Part shown: positions 1 to 10,590 of the stretch, piece by piece
Numbering within the stretch: the stretch's first letter is position 1
Layout: every line of letters starts with the position of its first letter
Assembly: GCA_027405735.1 (NCBI GenBank)
Contig: JAPEHQ010000007.1
Span: 1,823,001 to 1,887,000 of the forward strand
Reading direction: 5' to 3'
Origin: Mucor racemosus
Taxonomy: Eukaryota > Mucoromycota > Mucoromycetes > Mucorales > Mucoraceae
DNA length: 64,000 nt
Made by a program: the position numbers and the translations under genes
The notes under the pieces: model-generated
The model's database searches: none
What the model saw: only the letters and a program-made list of their open reading frames with translations
Told to the model about the DNA's origin: nothing

Positions 1-1
1 C

Positions 2-115
2 GTTGATACTGAAAATTCTCCAAGATTCCTGCGATCTTTAGAATATGAAGAATCACTGCCATTATATGAATCTGGTCGACTTCCAACTTATCAAGACACA
101 TCCCTTATTGCATGA
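2..115 (+). CDS. C-terminal end of an unidentified protein (partial)
   Basis: An open frame enters from the left edge and stops at TGA 113-115, giving 37 residues. The end is acidic and rich in Pro, Tyr, Ser and Leu (for example LPLYESGRLPTYQD), the kind of flexible tail with PxY-like motifs found in many fungal membrane or adaptor proteins. Too little is present to name a family. The alternative is a chance open frame, but the following sequence turns sharply A/T-rich and stop-rich, as expected after a real stop codon. Confidence 0.5.
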   Translation, partial: VDTENSPRFLRSLEYEESLPLYESGRLPTYQDTSLIA

Positions 116-584
116 TTTGAAACGCATTCAAAATTATTTATTATAACAAAATTATATTAACAATCTTTATTTGTTAAGCTATACATATCATTATACTATA
201 TTACTTGTGTATATATATTCTTCTTCATTTATTATTATTATTCATTATTTAATATGCATACCCTTTTTATAATAAACAAAATATATATTATCGCACTTGC
301 TTAAATTATACCTCTAATATGACTCATTTCTTCCCCATTAAAATGTTTACGTAGCAAAGCGTAATGCAATAGTGCCACTATTTGTCTGTTTATACATTTA
401 AATGATGAACACTGACTGTATATTACCTCATGGCAAAACCATGAAGTTGGGTTTCAAAAAGCATATTCGATAATTCATTTCTTTGTGGAATTTCAGAACT
501 TTTAATTACTACAAACAAACCATAGATAGATACTAACATTGTCAATTTATAGTTTATCCAATTTTTAAATCAAATTAAAGTTTT

Positions 585-617
<33 letters not shown>

Positions 618-943
618 ACTTTTGACATGTTTTATAAATACAGTTTTTTTTTACTACCGAGGTTTGCATTTAAACCAACAATGATTTGTTATAAAGTCTT
701 GTTGCATCAATATAATAATCCCATCAAAAAACTTACAATTTTTGAGAATTAGAAAGTATTCAATAGACAATGCTGTCTACTATTTGCTTTATCAATAACT
801 GCCGGCCATTTAATAAAGCAACTCTTTTAAGAAACAAACGTTTATGGTTTTCCAGTATTTTTTCTAGTGTTAGTTGTATATAAAATTAATGTTTGAAATA
901 CGGCGTTGTTTGAAGATCTAGATGCAGAACATATTGCATTATA
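116..943. other. Intergenic, A/T-rich, no gene seen
   Basis: Stop-dense sequence in all frames. It holds a homopolymer of 31 A residues at 586-616. No coding or RNA gene could be supported. Confidence 0.6.
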
Positions 944-1670
944 TACGGTAGAACGGCTAAGTCTCCTATAGTATGATATATCTACAGTAAGTTTTAAATA
1001 AAAAAGCATTTTTTTTTTAACTTTTCTTATATTTAAGCATGTTTGGTCTGAAAATTCAGTTTTTGTAGCGGACATTTTCGGGACTCATTTTATCCTTACC
1101 AACACTCATGATTTTGATCAAAAAACAGAAAAATCAAATTTTGATACCAAAATCAACGTTTAAATATACTACATTGTGAGAGAAAATTGTAGCCATAGAT
1201 AATACACACTTTATAAAAGCTTAAAATTAAATGTTAAGTAATGAAACTTTGTACTTTTGTACCAAAAACGGTTTTTTGATTAAAGGATTTTCATGTAATA
1301 TTTTACAATAAAAATGTTTGTTATTTTTTATTGAGCAAATAGAGCGCTAGATTCTGTATATGTGCATATTTTTTAATTTTATAATTGGTAGTACAATTAA
1401 CTCTAGATTTGCAAAATCAGAAAAAAAAAAATTAAAAAATGTCAAAATTGATGATCTGGACAAAAATATTTTTTGAAATTAATATTCCGCTTATAAGCCT
1501 TGTAAGTCTTAGAAATAAGAGATTTTATAATACTTGAGAACTTTTTCAAGAATTTACGATGCTGTATCCAGTTGATTCAAGCTTGTTACTGTAAATCTTT
1601 ATACATGTTAATATTGTGTGGTAGTTTATTTGATAATAATATAGTGTTACTGTATAATTATTACGCTAGA
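944..1670 (+). repeat. Dispersed repeat B, copy I (truncated)
   Basis: This stretch matches 37015-37740 and 11123-11780 closely by eye; for example AACGGCTAAGTCTCCTATA is shared with the copy at 37019, and GTAGCGGACATTTT is in all three copies. It contains no convincing ORF. Copies II and III continue about 700 bp further in common, but this copy switches abruptly at about 1670 into a decayed Gypsy coding sequence, so it is truncated or interrupted there. The repeat class is unknown. Confidence 0.7.
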
Positions 1671-3761
1671 TTTTATGTCAATATTCATCGCATTGAACCA
1701 AAAAAGAAGGCTAAAAAAGAAGTATTCCAGATGGATATTGATAGCGAATGTAAGCAATTTAATAGTGATTATTTTAGGAAGATGCCTAGTAATAATATAA
1801 ACACTAATAGTCTTCTTTATTTACCCGTTATTTTAGAAACAAATGCTGATATCAAGATCGACACTTGGTTTTTGTTGGATACTGGTTGCACATTTTTTAT
1901 TGCAATTTCACCACAATTAGTTTCATTTTTAAATGTAAATATTTGCAATAAAAATGGTATTATTAAATTAGCACAAAATAACAGCGTAGTAGATTGTAAA
2001 GGTCAAACTGACGAAGAGCGTATAATTAATTATGGTTCTAAAATTGTTTATTTAAAGTTTGAAGTTTTTGATTTATTTGATAATGTCCATTGCATATTTG
2101 GAATAATGGAACTATTGCATAAAATTGGTATTGTATTAGGTAATACTACAGCAGATTGGTCAGATTGTGTTGGTTATGAGATACCCAAGATCGAACCCAA
2201 TCCTTATAAACCCAATGAAGATCCTTATGGATCTGAACAAAAACGTAAAATTATGGTGGAAAAATTAAAGCCATTTATTGATGCAAATATTAGTATTAGT
2301 TCTAAAGCATATTGTAATATTCCTGGTAGTAAAATTACATTGCCAATAAAGAAAGATACTCCACTTACGAATACATGTCGTAGACGTTTTCCAATTGCTA
2401 AAGCATTGCGGCCTGTTATTCAAAAACAAGATGAAAAATGGCGAGAAAATGGTGTTGTAATTAAAAGATCAAAACCTAAATACACCTCATAATTCTCCAA
2501 TTTTTACTGTACGAAAGAAAAATAGTAATGATGAATACACTGGGAAAGAGCACCGTGTGGTAATTGATTGTCGTTTGAAATAATGCGTTGGATCCTGAAA
2601 AACTTGAACATTTTCCATTGGTTTTGATAAGTAATTTGCATCGTAAGATGCCGAAGCATTTGCTCTATATTGTAACTGATTTATCGCAATGCTTCCATGC
2701 ATTTAAAGTATGCAGATTGTCAAGATCGTATTTGACGTTCACTGATATGGAGGGATTGACGTGGTCCTTCTCGCACTGCCAGTACGAGCTGACGATGGTC
2801 TCATCGCACGCGTAGAAAATACTTTCTAATTTGTTTGCTAATAATATCAGTGATACTACCACTCACTTTATAGATGATGTCACTATACATGCTGAAAACA
2901 ACTTTAAAAGGCATACAAAACTAGTTAAATTGTTTTAGGTCGAATGACTAAAGCAAACTTACGTATAAATACTGAAAAATTGCATATTGCGCAAAAGAGC
3001 ATCTATATATTGGGTTTCTGCTTATCTAGTGAGGGTTTCGCATTGGATCCTCAAAAGGGTTTAAATGTTTTAGATTGGGAACCTAGAGTTAAAAGTAGCC
3101 GTGAATTGAGTTTACTTTTAGGATTGATTAACTTTTTTCGTTCTAATTTGCCACGCTTGTCAATGTTGACAGCACCACTAGATAAACTGAGAAATTTGCC
3201 TGATATTACTAAGGTATGGACACCAGAACATACTAAATTAATGAAGCAATTGCAAGAATTATTAGTCAGTTCAGCAGTATTGAGTGTGCCTAACCTACAT
3301 TATCCAATCTGTGTTGTTACAGATAGTTCTGCCTATGCAATTGGGGCTGCAGCGTATCAAATCATTGGTAATAAAATAAAATATTTTGGTTTTATTGCAC
3401 GCAGATTGAGTCCATCAGAGCAAAGATGGGGAAGTTCCAAACAAGAATTAGCTGCAATTGTTTATACACTTAAAAAGTTCCATCAATGGTTTTATGGAAG
3501 ACGATTCCATCTGTTCGTGGATAGTCGTGGTATTTTATTTCTACATTCGCAACTAAATTAGATCGAATGGTTGAAAATTATTGTGATACAATTTTTAAAA
3601 TGGATTTTGATATTACTTTTTGTAGCGGTATTAACAATATCTTGGCTGATACCTTATCGCGTCTTTTCTGGCGATACAATAGTACGCTGGTGGAAAGTAA
3701 TGATAAGCGTTTCATTAAAAATCATATTAATGAAAAGAATTTAGTTAAACAAGGTGATATT
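1670..3761 (+). pseudogene. Decayed Ty3/Gypsy pol fragment (protease, RT, RNase H), interrupted
   Basis: The first open segment (to 2492) resembles the end of gag and the protease of the intact element at 26572-32585, including a catalytic FLLDTG near 1870. Reverse-transcriptase sequence follows with several frameshifts and stops between 2480 and 2940; FIDDVTIHAE is still readable near 2868. The connection domain and RNase H are open at 2944-3561 (VTDSSAYAIGAA), then one more frameshift near 3560 precedes a segment ending in ILADTLSRLF. Gag, both LTRs and the integrase are absent. It was split at 3761 by the insertion of the younger element, whose target duplicate lies at 10538-10542. After that site only about 50 bp remain before another repeat. 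Confidence 0.9.
3757..3761. repeat. Target-site duplication ATATT, left copy of element 1
   Basis: The five bases directly before the TG of the LTR are repeated exactly at 10538-10542 after the CA of the far LTR. Confidence 0.93.
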
Positions 3762-4487
3762 TGCAGTAAATGACGATGTTATTTACTAAAATAAAAAAAA
3801 TATAAAAATAAAAGCAGTAGAAGTACAATTATAATCAGCTAAAGTTTTTATTACAAAAGATTTCTGAAGAGTTAAAATAATTGAAAAGTATGAGGGTATT
3901 TATAGTGATTTGGAGAACTTGGATACCATCAGACTTGAATGGATGTATATTTAGTAATCTTCCAGTTTTGAGTACATTGTTATTGATTTGATATTTTAAG
4001 GGGTAAATTGTATAGAGCATTGACCATAAGGGATTGTATGTCAAGTGTGACAATATCGACCTTTTGGGAAATGGTTGTTTTTGTTTATTTCTGTTATATC
4101 TATTTTATGTAACCTTGATTTTTAAGGGGTAGTTTTTATATGCTTGGATCTTATTTATATTGATAGTGCAACTACGATATAGATGAGTAGTTGACTAAAT
4201 TGATATCTTTGTTTATTATCATTATTGATTTGGATAGAATCCTGTTTTGATATATATGTCATTTGTGTAATTGATTGCGCCGTGATCAAGGGTGCTATCA
4301 TCTACACGACATGTATGGTTCAAAAAGGGTATTTCATATTTTTAGCATGCGTTTGTTATTGTGTTCAATTGAAGCATTTGTTTATTATCGTTGTTCACAT
4401 TTCAAGTGGCATCATATTTTATGAGCGACACTTGAAATTTAGGTTGTTTTATTTTATCAAGCGTTTTTAGTATGTAATTCCACTGCA
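3762..4487 (-). repeat. 3' LTR of element 1
   Basis: 726 bp, TGCAGT...ACTGCA ends, identical by eye to 9812-10537 (constant offset 6050). In minus-strand sense it carries a TATAAATA box at plus coordinates 3896-3903. Short open frames inside it occur in both LTR copies and are not real genes. Confidence 0.95.
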
Positions 4488-4498
4488 TTGCCCCCAGC
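4488..4498 (-). other. Polypurine tract of element 1
   Basis: Read on the minus strand, the sequence AGCTGGGGGCAA directly precedes the 3' LTR, which is the expected place for the plus-strand primer. Confidence 0.75.
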
Positions 4499-4626
4499 TA
4501 AACTTTTTATACGAGTGAAAAGTTGATAAAAGAAGTGGAATGGAATGAGTAGGAACATTGAAATGTTATTATAGATATATAAGACATGATTGGGAATCCT
4601 GTCAAGGAAATATTTACACAGTAGTG

Positions 4627-7600
4627 TTAAGAGCGTTTGTGGCGAGTATTGCGGCGTGGAGCGCTGGTACTGGCTTTCCTTTTAGGAGGTAATGTACGAG
4701 TTGATGGAGTGTTATTTCTATTGATTACAGAGTTTTGTCGATTGTGGGTATGTTTATTATTTAGTTGGACCTTTTCCCAGTATTTCTTAATAGGAGTGGG
4801 AGTGGCGAATAGATCAGCAGTGATGTATTCATTGGCTCTTTCAGAGTAGCCAGTCCATTTGACAAGGTATTCAACGACACCATCTTTGCGATAACGATGG
4901 TCGCGAATGTCTTCGACTTCGAATACTTCATCCTCAAAAGCAGTTTCATCAATGTTGACAATTTTCAGTTCAGAGGGAGTATATTCTCGATGTAATAATT
5001 CATTTGTTTCGTCTTTGAGAATGTAATTACCAGCTTGGGTGCGCTTTACAACAAAGTAAGGACCAGCATATAATGGAGCAAGTTTAGATTGACGTCCTTC
5101 AGGAAAGCGAACCATTACAGGTGCATCAAAGCCTATTTCAGGAAGAATGTAACGTCGTTTATCCATTTGTTTGGCGTATTCTGCGGCAAGAAGTTTAGTG
5201 CGTTCTTGGAGAGCAGGAAAGACGATAGAGTTCATGTATTCAACACGTTTTTCGAGTTGTTCTACAGTAAGAGGCGGACGTCCGTTTAGGTTGACTTTTT
5301 CAGGATTTGGATTGAGATTAACCTGTCGAGCATACATCAAACTGAATGGAGTGCTAGCAGTTCGTTCTTTGACTTTCATGTTAAGTGCAAGTTGAACAAT
5401 AGGTAATCGATCATCCCAATTGTGTGTGTCATTTCCACACATTTTTCGAAGAGTTTGTGTCACCTGTTTGACGGCATTTTCACAGCTTCCGTTGGATTGT
5501 TTATAATAAGGTAATGAGAATCGTTGTTTGATTCCTAATGTTTTCGTGAAGTGATCCATGATTTGCGATCGGAATTCCCGGCCGTTATCATTTTGCTGTA
5601 TGGTTAAGGCTATTCCGTAATCACCGAAGATCAGGCTCATGGTTTGAGCTACAGTCGTGCTGTTTTTGTTTGGAATGGCGCGAGCAATGATGTAGCGAGT
5701 ACATAAATCAATCATAACCAAGATATAAACATTTCCTTTATCAGTGATAGGCAATGGTCCACAAAGGTCATATGCTACATGGTCTAAAGGCTCGTAACTA
5801 ACGATACTTTTAGCTGGATTGTAACCTTTGCGTGTTATATTATGCATTGCACATTCATGACATCCTTGAAGCTTTTGTTTGACGTCTGTGTATATAGAAT
5901 TCCAATGTAAACCAAAATATGTGTGAATATGTTTGACTACCGATTCAATGCCAAAATGACCAATCTGGTGGGCATCATGAATGATTTGAGCACGATCGTT
6001 TTCAGGAGGGGATATATAGTCAGTGGTTGAATTTTTGAATTCTTTGCTGTTTACTTTGATAGCAAGAATGTTGAGGTTTTTGTCTTTGGAATAAATGGTT
6101 CTTTGACGTCTTAATTCTAATTTACTGTTGGTATCTCGCTTGAGCAAGATCAACTTATGCAATTTCTGTATTTGTCTGTCATTTTCATCTTCGAGCATTT
6201 TGTCTTCATTAATGGGAGGATAGACTCTTGAAAGAGCATCACACAGAACATTGTCAATACCTTTTACGTGGGATATGGTAAAATTAAATTCCCCCAATAT
6301 CTCGAGATAACTCTGAAGGGTACTGTTCAATGTGGTCGAAGTAAACATGTATGTTAAGGCCAGATGATCTGTTAAAACCTCGATGTTGTTATGACCCCAT
6401 AGTAATAATCTAAATTTGATAAATCCAAATACGACAGCGGCACATTCTCGTCTGTTAGTAGACCAGTTGCGCTCAGCTGGATTCAAAGATTTGCTGACAA
6501 AAGCGATATGTTTAATGCGACCCAAATGATCTTTTTGATAAAGGCATGCGGCAATTCCGTATAGGCTAGCATCGCATTGAAGGAACATTTTATCATTCAA
6601 ATTTGGTGCATGAAGAATTTGATTTGACAATAGAATTTGCTTTATAGCGTTGAATCGATCAGTATGCAATTGATTCCAGTTTTTCTTTACATCGTTATCA
6701 TTACGAAGTTTATCAATGGGTTCACATACTTTAGAAAGCATGGGACAGAAGTCTCTCAGATGACTGATTACACCCATGATGCTTCGCACTTGTTTCACAT
6801 TTTTAGGAATAGGCCAAGTGTCAATGTTAGACAGACGACGCATATCAATTTTCTGTATACCTGGACCAACAACAAATCCTAATAGGAAGACTGATGTTTG
6901 GAACCATGAACATTTTGCAATGTTGATTCGTAGATTTACAGATGTTAAGCGATTGACAACTAAATTGATGAGTTTGATATGACTTTTGATATCTTTGCTG
7001 TATAAGACTACATCATCAATATAGTGTTCAACACCTCCATAGATGGTGGGTTGATTAGATGCACTGGAATTTTGATTTTTGTTTTGATTACCCTTTTCCA
7101 TTTCATATCTTAATTCATCTTGAATTCCTTCAAGTAGAATAGACATACATTTAACAAACAATGAACTCATTGTACGTAAACCAAAAGGGGCTCTACACCA
7201 TCTATAGAAAAGGCCATTATGTGAAAATATCAAGGCATTTCTAGACGAGCTGTGCACACCATAAGAATAGTATGCTTGGTGTAAGTCAATTTTACTTATA
7301 ATTTTAGCATTAGCAGAAACTCGTTCAAAGATTTCATGAATCTTAGGTACGGCGTAGTTTTCGTGGTAATTTTCATCGATTGCGGCATTGATGCGGCGCA
7401 AATCGCAACAAACTCGTAGTTTGGTCAATTGATTGTTTTCATCCTTCTTTTTTACAGTGATTAGAGGTGAGTGAAATACCGAAGAAGGTTTACAGCGTTC
7501 TACTATTTTGTTTTCTAGCCATTCTTTGATTTGGCGATCGATTTCAACATGAGAATTTATAGCTAAAGGATATTGACGAACGTAACAGTTTTTAGGATTT

Positions 7601-8019
7601 GAAATAGGAACATGAACTTCGCTTTCCGGCATCGTGCAGACGGCATCAGATGGAATGTTCTTATTATTTTCCAGACATTGTTCGATTTGTTTTAGTAGCA
7701 ATGTTCGTTCTTGATCAGAACCGAAGTTTGCGTTTTCAGGATTATATACATTTTCTGTATCATAATTCAAGTTCTTAAATTGAGCCATTTCAGTTTGAGT
7801 TTCAGGCCATTTATGGGCGACACCACTTAAATAAATATTTAATTGTGGGAGAATATCGATTCCTAACAGTACATCGAATTCTTCAGCCATTGAATCATTG
7901 AAATCTATAATTTCAAATGAATGTTTGAATGTGATTCCATTCATGTAAGTAACTTTGAGGGGTTCAGTATGACCAATGCGTTCAGCTTTGCTTGGACTGC
8001 CATCCTTATTCATACTCAA
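4627..8019 (-). CDS. Pol polyprotein of chromovirus element 1
   Basis: 1130 residues from the first ATG in this frame, but the true N-terminus is probably in the overlapping gag frame, because the start of the protease is encoded there. Visible domains: protease C-terminal half (about 1-60), reverse transcriptase with YIDD near 333, RNase H with QCDAS near 478, integrase zinc-binding HHCC (HQIGHFG near 681, then CHEC), integrase core with the first Asp near 750, NDNGREF near 810 and CENAV near 845, a GPY/F module (AGPYFVV near 985) and a C-terminal chromodomain (YLVKWTGY near 1055). The chromodomain suggests targeting to modified chromatin. No internal stop is present. The basic tail (PKRKAST...RHKRS) may bind nucleic acid. 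Confidence 0.95.
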   Translation of the reverse strand: MSMNKDGSPSKAERIGHTEPLKVTYMNGITFKHSFEIIDFNDSMAEEFDVLLGIDILPQLNIYLSGVAHKWPETQTEMAQFKNLNYDTENVYNPENANFGSDQERTLLLKQIEQCLENNKNIPSDAVCTMPESEVHVPISNPKNCYVRQYPLAINSHVEIDRQIKEWLENKIVERCKPSSVFHSPLITVKKKDENNQLTKLRVCCDLRRINAAIDENYHENYAVPKIHEIFERVSANAKIISKIDLHQAYYSYGVHSSSRNALIFSHNGLFYRWCRAPFGLRTMSSLFVKCMSILLEGIQDELRYEMEKGNQNKNQNSSASNQPTIYGGVEHYIDDVVLYSKDIKSHIKLINLVVNRLTSVNLRINIAKCSWFQTSVFLLGFVVGPGIQKIDMRRLSNIDTWPIPKNVKQVRSIMGVISHLRDFCPMLSKVCEPIDKLRNDNDVKKNWNQLHTDRFNAIKQILLSNQILHAPNLNDKMFLQCDASLYGIAACLYQKDHLGRIKHIAFVSKSLNPAERNWSTNRRECAAVVFGFIKFRLLLWGHNNIEVLTDHLALTYMFTSTTLNSTLQSYLEILGEFNFTISHVKGIDNVLCDALSRVYPPINEDKMLEDENDRQIQKLHKLILLKRDTNSKLELRRQRTIYSKDKNLNILAIKVNSKEFKNSTTDYISPPENDRAQIIHDAHQIGHFGIESVVKHIHTYFGLHWNSIYTDVKQKLQGCHECAMHNITRKGYNPAKSIVSYEPLDHVAYDLCGPLPITDKGNVYILVMIDLCTRYIIARAIPNKNSTTVAQTMSLIFGDYGIALTIQQNDNGREFRSQIMDHFTKTLGIKQRFSLPYYKQSNGSCENAVKQVTQTLRKMCGNDTHNWDDRLPIVQLALNMKVKERTASTPFSLMYARQVNLNPNPEKVNLNGRPPLTVEQLEKRVEYMNSIVFPALQERTKLLAAEYAKQMDKRRYILPEIGFDAPVMVRFPEGRQSKLAPLYAGPYFVVKRTQAGNYILKDETNELLHREYTPSELKIVNIDETAFEDEVFEVEDIRDHRYRKDGVVEYLVKWTGYSERANEYITADLFATPTPIKKYWEKVQLNNKHTHNRQNSVINRNNTPSTRTLPPKRKASTSAPRRNTRHKRS

Positions 8020-9757
8020 AAATGTTAAATAACCACCTAGGGCTTTGATATTTTTTATGGTAGAAAATTTTTTTATTTAAAACAGTTTTATTTATAATGC
8101 TAACATCAGAACCAGGATCTACCTTTCCTATAATCCTAATATCATTGATAAGCAAGGGAGTTATTAGATTGAAACTGTTTTTAGTTGTTTGTTCATTGTA
8201 CTTACAATCTTTGTTTTCCATAGCTTCGCGGAATAGAGTATTTTCATCGCGGTTGGAATTGTTATTGTTGTTGTTGTTATTGTTGCTACGGTTACGGGAA
8301 CGACGTGCACGTCTACCTTGACCACTGGGGCCATGATAGGGATGCTCCTTCTGAATAGAAAGAACGTTGAGATTTTTCTTCTCAAAATATTCAGGACAAG
8401 TATGCCCATGGAACCAAGGTTTACCACACCAGGAACAGAAAGAACTACCAGTGGCTCTCTTTGGAACATTTGATCTAGGCATGTGGTTACTTCCCTTAGA
8501 GTTCATACGACAATCCTTCTCGTTGTGTCTAGCTTTAGGACCACCATGATTAGAACAGAAGAAAGATGATTTAGCAGACGAGGAAGAAGATGATCCAGAA
8601 GATCCACCTTGATGAGACATGGATGATAACGATCCACCAGAACGAGAATGACCACCAACTTTCTTTTGATTTACAAATGAGATAGGACACTTTTGGGCAT
8701 TCAATACATTAAGCGCACAAGTGACGATTTGACCTGCTGTGAAATCAGACGCACCAGGATATTGAGCACAGAGAACAGAATTAATTTGAATTTGCCAAGC
8801 GGCGGGAAAACCCAACAAGAAAGTATCACCGAGAGTAGTATCCTCAGTAGAATAACCGGCCTCCATTACGGCTCTTGCAAAGCGATTGTAATATTCCTCC
8901 GTAGTTTCACCGGATCTCATAGTAGCTCCTTGCACCTCTCTACGGGCATCCAACCTTAAAGCAGCATTGTTGAATTTTTTTGTGAATTTATTCTTGGCCT
9001 CCTGCCAAGATTTGGCTAACAGCAATTCTTGATTTAACCAAAGATCCAAATCATATGGGATTGTCAGAGGAATGTATCGTCTCCATACATCATCCACAGA
9101 TTGACCTGAAGACAAGATCACCTTTTCGAAAGAGCGCAGGAAGTGATGGATTGAATCATAAGCTTGATCCTTAGGAAAGTACTTGGTGGCGCTGGTACGA
9201 AGTTGAAACATAGGTAAATCCCTTTTAGACAGAGAGATTCCACCATTATCACCATTGTTGTTTCCAAAAATTGACGCCTTTACACTTGCCTCAGATAGTT
9301 TGATTGAATGTTTCAATGTCGAGATTAGTTTATTCATTTCCTCTACCTTGACACTCATATCTTGAATATGTGCTTGACCTTCTTGATTGTCCAGGTCAGT
9401 TCCGGCGATCATATCCGTGAGGAGAGAAAGATATTGGTCCCTTTTCCAAAACATTTTTTTCAGGGCGCCAACATGGCTTGCACCAGATGAAGACTTCATT
9501 GAGGTAACTGAAGAAGGAACAGAAGAAGGAGTAGCAGAAGGAGTAGCATCATGCTCGGCATTTTCACCAACCAAGGGAGCTTGCTCAACATTTTTCTCGG
9601 CCGCAGCCAAGGGCATGTCTTCGTCTTCAGAGACACCATCGCGAGACTCGTATTGTTGATTAAGTTGGATGTCTCGGATCTGATCCTCAACTTGAGAGAT
9701 TGGAGAAGCGGCAGCAGATTCACGGCCAGAGGTAGGTGATTGAGATTGGGTAGACAT
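8006..9757 (-). CDS. Gag protein of element 1, ending in half of the protease
   Basis: 583 residues. The N-terminal 180 residues are low-complexity and acidic. A retrotransposon Gag capsid region follows (about 190-370, for example YFPKDQAYDSIHHFLRSFEK). Next come two Cys/His clusters: C-x2-H-x6-H-x4-C near 400 and C-x2-C-x7-H-x-C near 440 (CSWCGKPWFHGHTC). An Arg/Asn-rich stretch follows. The end enters the aspartic protease, with VDPGSDVS near 546 in place of the usual VDTG/VDSG, and then leaves the protease reading after a run of seven A (plus-strand T7 at 8068-8074). The matching rest of the protease is in the +1 frame and leads directly into pol. The start at 9757 lies 54 nt downstream of the 5' LTR. 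Confidence 0.93.
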   Translation of the reverse strand: MSTQSQSPTSGRESAAASPISQVEDQIRDIQLNQQYESRDGVSEDEDMPLAAAEKNVEQAPLVGENAEHDATPSATPSSVPSSVTSMKSSSGASHVGALKKMFWKRDQYLSLLTDMIAGTDLDNQEGQAHIQDMSVKVEEMNKLISTLKHSIKLSEASVKASIFGNNNGDNGGISLSKRDLPMFQLRTSATKYFPKDQAYDSIHHFLRSFEKVILSSGQSVDDVWRRYIPLTIPYDLDLWLNQELLLAKSWQEAKNKFTKKFNNAALRLDARREVQGATMRSGETTEEYYNRFARAVMEAGYSTEDTTLGDTFLLGFPAAWQIQINSVLCAQYPGASDFTAGQIVTCALNVLNAQKCPISFVNQKKVGGHSRSGGSLSSMSHQGGSSGSSSSSSAKSSFFCSNHGGPKARHNEKDCRMNSKGSNHMPRSNVPKRATGSSFCSWCGKPWFHGHTCPEYFEKKNLNVLSIQKEHPYHGPSGQGRRARRSRNRSNNNNNNNNNSNRDENTLFREAMENKDCKYNEQTTKNSFNLITPLLINDIRIIGKVDPGSDVSIINKTVLNKKIFYHKKYQSPRWLFNIFEYE

Positions 9758-9811
9758 GGTATGAGTAGTAGTAATAAGATAAAAAATTCAGTCTTGATAA
9801 ATTGTAAAAAA

Positions 9812-10537
9812 TGCAGTAAATGACGATGTTATTTACTAAAATAAAAAAAATATAAAAATAAAAGCAGTAGAAGTACAATTATAATCAGCTAAAGTTTTTA
9901 TTACAAAAGATTTCTGAAGAGTTAAAATAATTGAAAAGTATGAGGGTATTTATAGTGATTTGGAGAACTTGGATACCATCAGACTTGAATGGATGTATAT
10001 TTAGTAATCTTCCAGTTTTGAGTACATTGTTATTGATTTGATATTTTAAGGGGTAAATTGTATAGAGCATTGACCATAAGGGATTGTATGTCAAGTGTGA
10101 CAATATCGACCTTTTGGGAAATGGTTGTTTTTGTTTATTTCTGTTATATCTATTTTATGTAACCTTGATTTTTAAGGGGTAGTTTTTATATGCTTGGATC
10201 TTATTTATATTGATAGTGCAACTACGATATAGATGAGTAGTTGACTAAATTGATATCTTTGTTTATTATCATTATTGATTTGGATAGAATCCTGTTTTGA
10301 TATATATGTCATTTGTGTAATTGATTGCGCCGTGATCAAGGGTGCTATCATCTACACGACATGTATGGTTCAAAAAGGGTATTTCATATTTTTAGCATGC
10401 GTTTGTTATTGTGTTCAATTGAAGCATTTGTTTATTATCGTTGTTCACATTTCAAGTGGCATCATATTTTATGAGCGACACTTGAAATTTAGGTTGTTTT
10501 ATTTTATCAAGCGTTTTTAGTATGTAATTCCACTGCA
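9812..10537 (-). repeat. 5' LTR of element 1
   Basis: 726 bp and identical by eye to 3762-4487. The TATA-like TATAAATA is at plus coordinates 9946-9953. On the minus strand the sequence just after the LTR is a T run followed by ACAATTTATC, which does not resemble the usual initiator-tRNA primer site. Confidence 0.95.
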
Positions 10538-10542
10538 ATATT
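10538..10542. repeat. Target-site duplication ATATT, right copy of element 1
   Basis: Exact copy of 3757-3761, directly after the terminal CA. Confidence 0.93.
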
Positions 10543-10590
10543 GATACAAAGGTAAAAAGGGAGAGAAAACATATGGTAGACAACGCTGTA

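Larger units (their letters stand above)
3762..10537 (-). mobile_element. Ty3/Gypsy chromovirus, recent insertion (element 1), 6776 bp
   Basis: A complete LTR retrotransposon read on the minus strand: 5' LTR 10537-9812, gag 9757-8006, pol 8019-4627, purine-rich primer 4498-4488, 3' LTR 4487-3762. The LTRs are 726 bp each, begin TGCAGT and end ACTGCA, and look identical along their whole length. The insertion is flanked by a perfect 5-bp duplication ATATT (3757-3761 and 10538-10542). Identical LTRs and the clean duplication show a young insertion. Domain order (protease, RT, RNase H, integrase, chromodomain) places it among the chromoviruses. Gag and Pol are in different frames, with the change inside the protease. 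Confidence 0.97.

Noticed and set aside
842..1075. Minus-strand frame with a helix-turn-helix-like LSRSTVYNAIC
   Set aside because: The same DNA in repeat B copy III does not keep this frame, so the resemblance is probably chance.
3835..4470. Two ORFs conserved between 3.8-4.5 kb and 9.9-10.5 kb
   Set aside because: They are inside the two LTRs of element 1; the identity reflects LTR identity, not gene conservation.
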